From positions 222,839-286,838 of the forward strand of contig JAFLEH010000002.1 in assembly GCA_017301995.1 (NCBI GenBank): DNA of 64,000 nt. The letters run 5' to 3'. This document shows, piece after piece, positions 60,819 through 64,000 of this stretch. Positions within the stretch are counted from its first letter, which is position 1. Every line of letters starts with the position of its first letter. The notes beneath the pieces were generated by a model, which saw only the letters and a program-made list of their open reading frames with translations, made no database searches and was not told where the DNA came from. The position numbers and the translations under genes are program-made. The stretch comes from Verrucomicrobiota bacterium. GTDB lineage: Bacteria; Verrucomicrobiota; Verrucomicrobiia; Verrucomicrobiales; Akkermansiaceae.

Positions 60819-62702
60819 CTATTTTCCGCGTTCGATCACGCCGATTTCCGCGGCGCTGACGTGGTTCAGCTCCAGCGCGCGGAGGCCGGTGAAGCGCAGG
60901 TACCGGGCGGATACCGGGGTCTTCGCGGGAACGATCTGCTCGACCGGATTGGCGCGCAGGTTGCCGAACTCGCCCTCGGCGAAGGTGATCCATTTCTCGC
61001 CGTCGCGGCTCAGCTCGAACCGGTAGCGGTCGGTCATGCCGTGCCGGGTGCGGTCCTGCCGGGGCAGATAGGTGAATGCCGAAACGGTTAGGTCGCGGTC
61101 AAAGTCGATGGTCATCGACTGCGGCGGATGCTGCTCGCCTCCGGTGTGGGTGTGCCAGAAGGTTTCCGGGTTGCCGTCGATGGCGGCCGCGGCGTTGCCG
61201 GCGGTGGCGGAAACGATCTTCCACCGGGACTTGTCCGCGTTGTCCTTTGATAGACGGGCGTCGGTGATTTTCGGCATCGGCGGCATCAGATAGAGTCCGA
61301 ACTCCGCGAGGCACGGCACGGCGGGACTCTTGGTGACACGCAGGCGGACGCGGTCGGTGACGACCGGTTGGGGCAGGCGGACGAGGCGCTGGACGCCGAC
61401 GGTTTGCCCGGCGTGGATTTCCCGCCAGCCGCCGTCGAGCCAGGCGTCCACCGCGAAACCTTCTATCCGCTGGCCGAGGCGGATCTCCTCGCCAAGGCGG
61501 ATGACGTCGAACTCCGCCGGTTTGGTTAGGCGGATCTCCGCTTCCGGCGTATTGGTTCCGTCGTCGGTGGTCCAGTAGGTATCCGGATTGTTGTCGGCTA
61601 GGTTGACCGGAGAGAAGCGGAGATCGTTGGCGCGGACGGGGCCGGAAACCTGCCCGCCGCGGGTGAAATCGGTGGCGAAGAGGGTGTCGCGCAGCTTGCG
61701 GAAATCGGTTAGAGAGCGGACGTCCGGCTCGCGGATGTGTCCGGCGCGGTCGGGCGGCACGTTGAGGATCAGGTTGGCGCCGCGGCCCACGCAGTCGAAC
61801 CAGATCTGCATCAGCGTGGCGGGTTGTTTGACCGCGCCGTCCTCGCGTTCGTGGCAGAACCAGCCGTTGCGGATGGAGACATCGCCCTCGGCGGGTTGCC
61901 ATTTGTCGCCGTGGGGCACGCCGGTGGCCCCGTTTCCGCCGCGTTGCGAATCCATGGTATGCCAATGCGGATAGGCGACGTGGCCTTGCTCGGAACCGCC
62001 CCAGCGGGCGTCCGCCGCACCCCAGATCACGCAGTTCGGTTGGATTTTCCGGATCATTTCCACCACCTCGCCGAACCGGTAGTAATCGGCGGGAATCTTG
62101 CGGGTTTCCTTCGCGCCGCCGTAGTAGCCGTCGCCGCCGTTCGCGCCGTCGAACCAGATCTCGAACACCGGGCCGTAGTTGGTTAGGACCTCGCGGATTT
62201 GTTCGTGAAACGCCTTCACATATCCTTCGCGGGCATATTCGGAATGATTGCGGTCCCACGGGGAAACATAGATGCCAAGCTTGAGGCCCTCGGTCTTGCA
62301 GGCGTCGGCGAATTCCCTAACCACATCGCCCCTGCCGCCTTTCCACGGGCTTTTGGTGATGTTGTGGGCGGTGGTTTTGGTCGGCCAGAGGCAGAACCCG
62401 TCGTGGTGTTTCGCGGTCAGCACCATGCCGGTCATGCCCGCGGCCTTGAAGTGCCGGACGATTGCCCGGGCGTCGAAGTCCGTTGGGTTGAACAATTTCG
62501 GATCCTCGTCACCGTAGCCCCATTCGCGATCGGTCCAGGTGTTGAGGCCGAAGTGGACGAAGCCGTAGTACTCGAGCCGCTGCCAGGCGAGTTGCCTCGG
62601 ATGCGGCGTGGCGCCGTAAGCCGGCGGCGGTTCGGCGGCGGAGAGAAACGGCAGAACGGATGCGGCTGCGGCACCTAGCAAGACGGGGAGACGGACGATC
62701 AC
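60819..62702 (-). CDS. Exported alpha-L-fucosidase (GH29) with F5/8 type C domain
   Basis: 627 residues. A signal peptide (MIVRLPVLLGAAAASVLPFLSAAE) precedes the GH29 (beta/alpha)8 barrel: YGFVHFGLNTWTDREWGYGD, MVLTAKHHDGFCLWP, LKLGIYVSPWDRN and the nucleophile Asp in FEIWFDGANG, ~residue 200. Beyond ~350 come a spacer and two beta-sandwich parts; the last (SKDNADKSRWKI, AAAAIDGNPETFWHTHTGGEQHPPQS, RYLRFTGL) is an F5/8 type C/CBM32-like domain. It removes terminal fucose from glycans, presumably in the periplasm or outside. Confidence 0.93.
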   Translation of the reverse strand: MIVRLPVLLGAAAASVLPFLSAAEPPPAYGATPHPRQLAWQRLEYYGFVHFGLNTWTDREWGYGDEDPKLFNPTDFDARAIVRHFKAAGMTGMVLTAKHHDGFCLWPTKTTAHNITKSPWKGGRGDVVREFADACKTEGLKLGIYVSPWDRNHSEYAREGYVKAFHEQIREVLTNYGPVFEIWFDGANGGDGYYGGAKETRKIPADYYRFGEVVEMIRKIQPNCVIWGAADARWGGSEQGHVAYPHWHTMDSQRGGNGATGVPHGDKWQPAEGDVSIRNGWFCHEREDGAVKQPATLMQIWFDCVGRGANLILNVPPDRAGHIREPDVRSLTDFRKLRDTLFATDFTRGGQVSGPVRANDLRFSPVNLADNNPDTYWTTDDGTNTPEAEIRLTKPAEFDVIRLGEEIRLGQRIEGFAVDAWLDGGWREIHAGQTVGVQRLVRLPQPVVTDRVRLRVTKSPAVPCLAEFGLYLMPPMPKITDARLSKDNADKSRWKIVSATAGNAAAAIDGNPETFWHTHTGGEQHPPQSMTIDFDRDLTVSAFTYLPRQDRTRHGMTDRYRFELSRDGEKWITFAEGEFGNLRANPVEQIVPAKTPVSARYLRFTGLRALELNHVSAAEIGVIERGK

Positions 62703-62735
62703 GCCGCGTTCTACGCGGTTCGGAGGTCCGGGCTA

Positions 62736-62751
62736 TCACACCCGGGTGTGA
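62736..62751. promoter_or_regulatory. Perfect 16-bp palindrome between divergent genes
   Basis: TCACACCCGGGTGTGA sits in the 83-bp region between the divergent fucosidase and DPP-IV-like genes, 34 bp from either start on average. Such a symmetrical site in a short divergent promoter region is a typical repressor or activator operator and would couple the two genes. Confidence 0.6.
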
Positions 62752-62785
62752 AATATCCGACCCTCCGATGCCGTAACGGCGCGCG

Positions 62786-64000
62786 ATGATACGCTTGACC
62801 GCCATTGGATGGATCTGCGCGCTCCGGCTGGCCGCCGGCGCCGAACCCGACGTGCCCGCGATGCTCCGCAAGGCGGAGGATTTCAATCAGGAAATGTCCG
62901 GCTTGGTGGTGGGAAACGAGGTGCGTGTCGATTGGCCGACCGAAGGCAAAGTGGCGGTGTGCCGGGTGAACCCGGAGCCGCGCGGGCATCGGTTTCTGCG
63001 GGTTGATCTAACCACCGGCGCGAAGTCCGTCGCGTTCGATCATGAGGCGCTCGCCAAAGCCTTGGAAAAGGCCGCCGGGCAGAAGGCCTCCGCGAACGCG
63101 CTGCCGTTGGATTCGGTCTCATTCACGGCCGACCAGCGGCGACTGAGGTTCCGCGCGTTTGGCAAGGGATGGATCTATCAGGCGACGGACGGATCGCTTG
63201 CGCCCGATGATGCGCCTCCGGCTGTTGTGCCGTTGCTGGCACCGCATGAGCTGCGCCGCGGCACCCGGGAGACCGGAGCCGAAACCAATCTAACCGTCGA
63301 AAACACCCGCGACCGGGAAATCGAGATGTTCTGGGTGAAAGAGGGCGGCCAGCGCCAGTCTTACGGTCGGATTCCGGCCCGGGAGACCCGCACGCTGGGC
63401 ACCTACACCGGCCACTGCTGGCTGTTTGCGGAACCCGGCGGCAAGCCGATCGGCGGTATCGTCGCGCGATCCGGCGGAACGCTCGCGCGGGTGGGCGATG
63501 CCGTGCCCGATCCGCCGCGCGAGGATCGCGACGCCTCGCCGGATGGCAAATGGCGGGCGGTGATCCGCGATCACAACCTGGCGGTGGTCCCGAAAAACGG
63601 CGGCGAACCGGTTTCCCTGACCAACGATGGCCGCGCGGGCGACGCCTATCACGGACCGTTCCATTGGTCGCCCGATTCGAAGCGGCTGATCGCTTGGCGC
63701 AGCCGCGATGTGGAGGTTAGAAAAGTCCACATCGTCCGGTCGTCGCCGCCCGACCAACTCCAGCCGAGACTCGAGACGATGGATTACAACAAGCCCGGCG
63801 ATCCGATCCGCCAGCCGAAGCCGCGGTTGTTCGATCTGTCGGCCCGCAAGCAGATCGCGGTGGACGACGCGCTGTTTGGCAATCCGTGGGACATCGGCGA
63901 CGGAGCGTGGAGCGCGGACTCGGCCGAGTATTCGTTCGTCTATAACCAACGCGGCCATCAGGTGCTGAGGATCGTGGGCATCCGCGGCAGCGATGGCAAG
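62786..64000 (+). CDS. Dipeptidyl-peptidase-IV-like S9 peptidase, 5' part only
   Basis: The gene runs off the window; 405 codons are visible from the ATG at 62786. A signal peptide (MIRLTAIGWICALRLAAGAE) is followed by the S9B beta-propeller: VAFDHEALAKAL, VSFTADQRRLRFRAFGKGWIYQ, SPDGKWRAVIRDHNLAVV, FHWSPDSKRLIAWRSRDVEVRKVHIVRSSPPDQLQP and LQPRLETMDYNKPGDP, the last typical of DPP-IV. Residues ~170-230 (ENTRDREIEMFWVKEGGQRQ, then GHCWLF) look like an inserted VHL beta domain. The catalytic hydrolase domain is outside the window. Confidence 0.85.
   Translation, partial: MIRLTAIGWICALRLAAGAEPDVPAMLRKAEDFNQEMSGLVVGNEVRVDWPTEGKVAVCRVNPEPRGHRFLRVDLTTGAKSVAFDHEALAKALEKAAGQKASANALPLDSVSFTADQRRLRFRAFGKGWIYQATDGSLAPDDAPPAVVPLLAPHELRRGTRETGAETNLTVENTRDREIEMFWVKEGGQRQSYGRIPARETRTLGTYTGHCWLFAEPGGKPIGGIVARSGGTLARVGDAVPDPPREDRDASPDGKWRAVIRDHNLAVVPKNGGEPVSLTNDGRAGDAYHGPFHWSPDSKRLIAWRSRDVEVRKVHIVRSSPPDQLQPRLETMDYNKPGDPIRQPKPRLFDLSARKQIAVDDALFGNPWDIGDGAWSADSAEYSFVYNQRGHQVLRIVGIRGSDGK

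Overview
This 64 kb window is GC-rich chromosomal DNA that reads as a heterotrophic member of the Verrucomicrobiota, perhaps close to Verrucomicrobiaceae/Luteolibacter (an inference). The pointers are a PEP-CTERM protein, a giant protein of autotransporter-associated beta-strand repeats without a barrel, exported beta-helix proteins with dockerin-like tails, a GH29 fucosidase, large families of lineage-restricted exported proteins, and a REP-associated tyrosine transposase with its repeats. No rRNA, tRNA, CRISPR array, phage or plasmid gene was seen.

Layout. 1-3.4 kb (minus strand): an exported RCC1-repeat protein cut by the window edge, trpG/pabA, a spermidine-synthase-like protein and the HU protein. 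3.6-12.8 kb (plus): a YiiX-like papain-fold hydrolase, then a complete F-type ATP synthase operon in the order a-c-b-delta-alpha-gamma-beta-epsilon. That operon is interrupted three times: a perfect AT-rich inverted repeat between atpA and atpG, a YefM/YoeB-type toxin-antitoxin pair between atpG and atpD, and an AT-rich phrase between atpD and atpC. 12.9-20.4 kb (mostly minus): a c-type cytochrome-like protein with pyrC, an XRE regulator, kamA with pssA, and a YjjJ-type HipA kinase. 20.6-26.2 kb (plus): two exported proteins built from one repeated secretin-like domain, nnrD, and a MidA/NDUFAF7-type methyltransferase.

26.3-32.2 kb holds the most interesting locus: two overlapping, paralogous GAF/PAS histidine kinases followed by a FixJ-like response regulator. 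The first kinase has an intact ATP-binding domain, but its phospho-accepting His is Gln. The second has the His but has lost the N-box Asn and the Asp of the ATP-binding domain. The pair looks like one kinase split over two degenerate copies, working in trans. Directly downstream (32.3-50.7 kb) lies an exoprotein cluster: two paralogous beta-helix/dockerin proteins around a PEP-CTERM protein, an exported cyclophilin, a small membrane protein and a 2470-residue beta-strand-repeat protein. A 19-base motif occurs upstream of the first dockerin gene and again upstream of the PEP-CTERM gene; it is a candidate operator for the response regulator.

50.7-64 kb: PPK2 polyphosphate kinase, a DedA protein, a DUF3108-like protein, a PanE-like reductase, an unrecognised winged-helix-like protein, a LolA-like exported protein, a REP/RAYT locus with 123-bp tandem repeats on both sides, a secreted FAD oxidoreductase, an unlisted 54-residue membrane protein, a double-ACT regulator, a GH29 fucosidase, and the start of a dipeptidyl-peptidase-IV-like enzyme that runs off the window.

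Across the whole window the word GTTAG/CTAAC is strikingly common, even inside genes, where it forces very rare codons (TTA, CTA, AGG) in several frames and on both strands. Counts here were made by eye.
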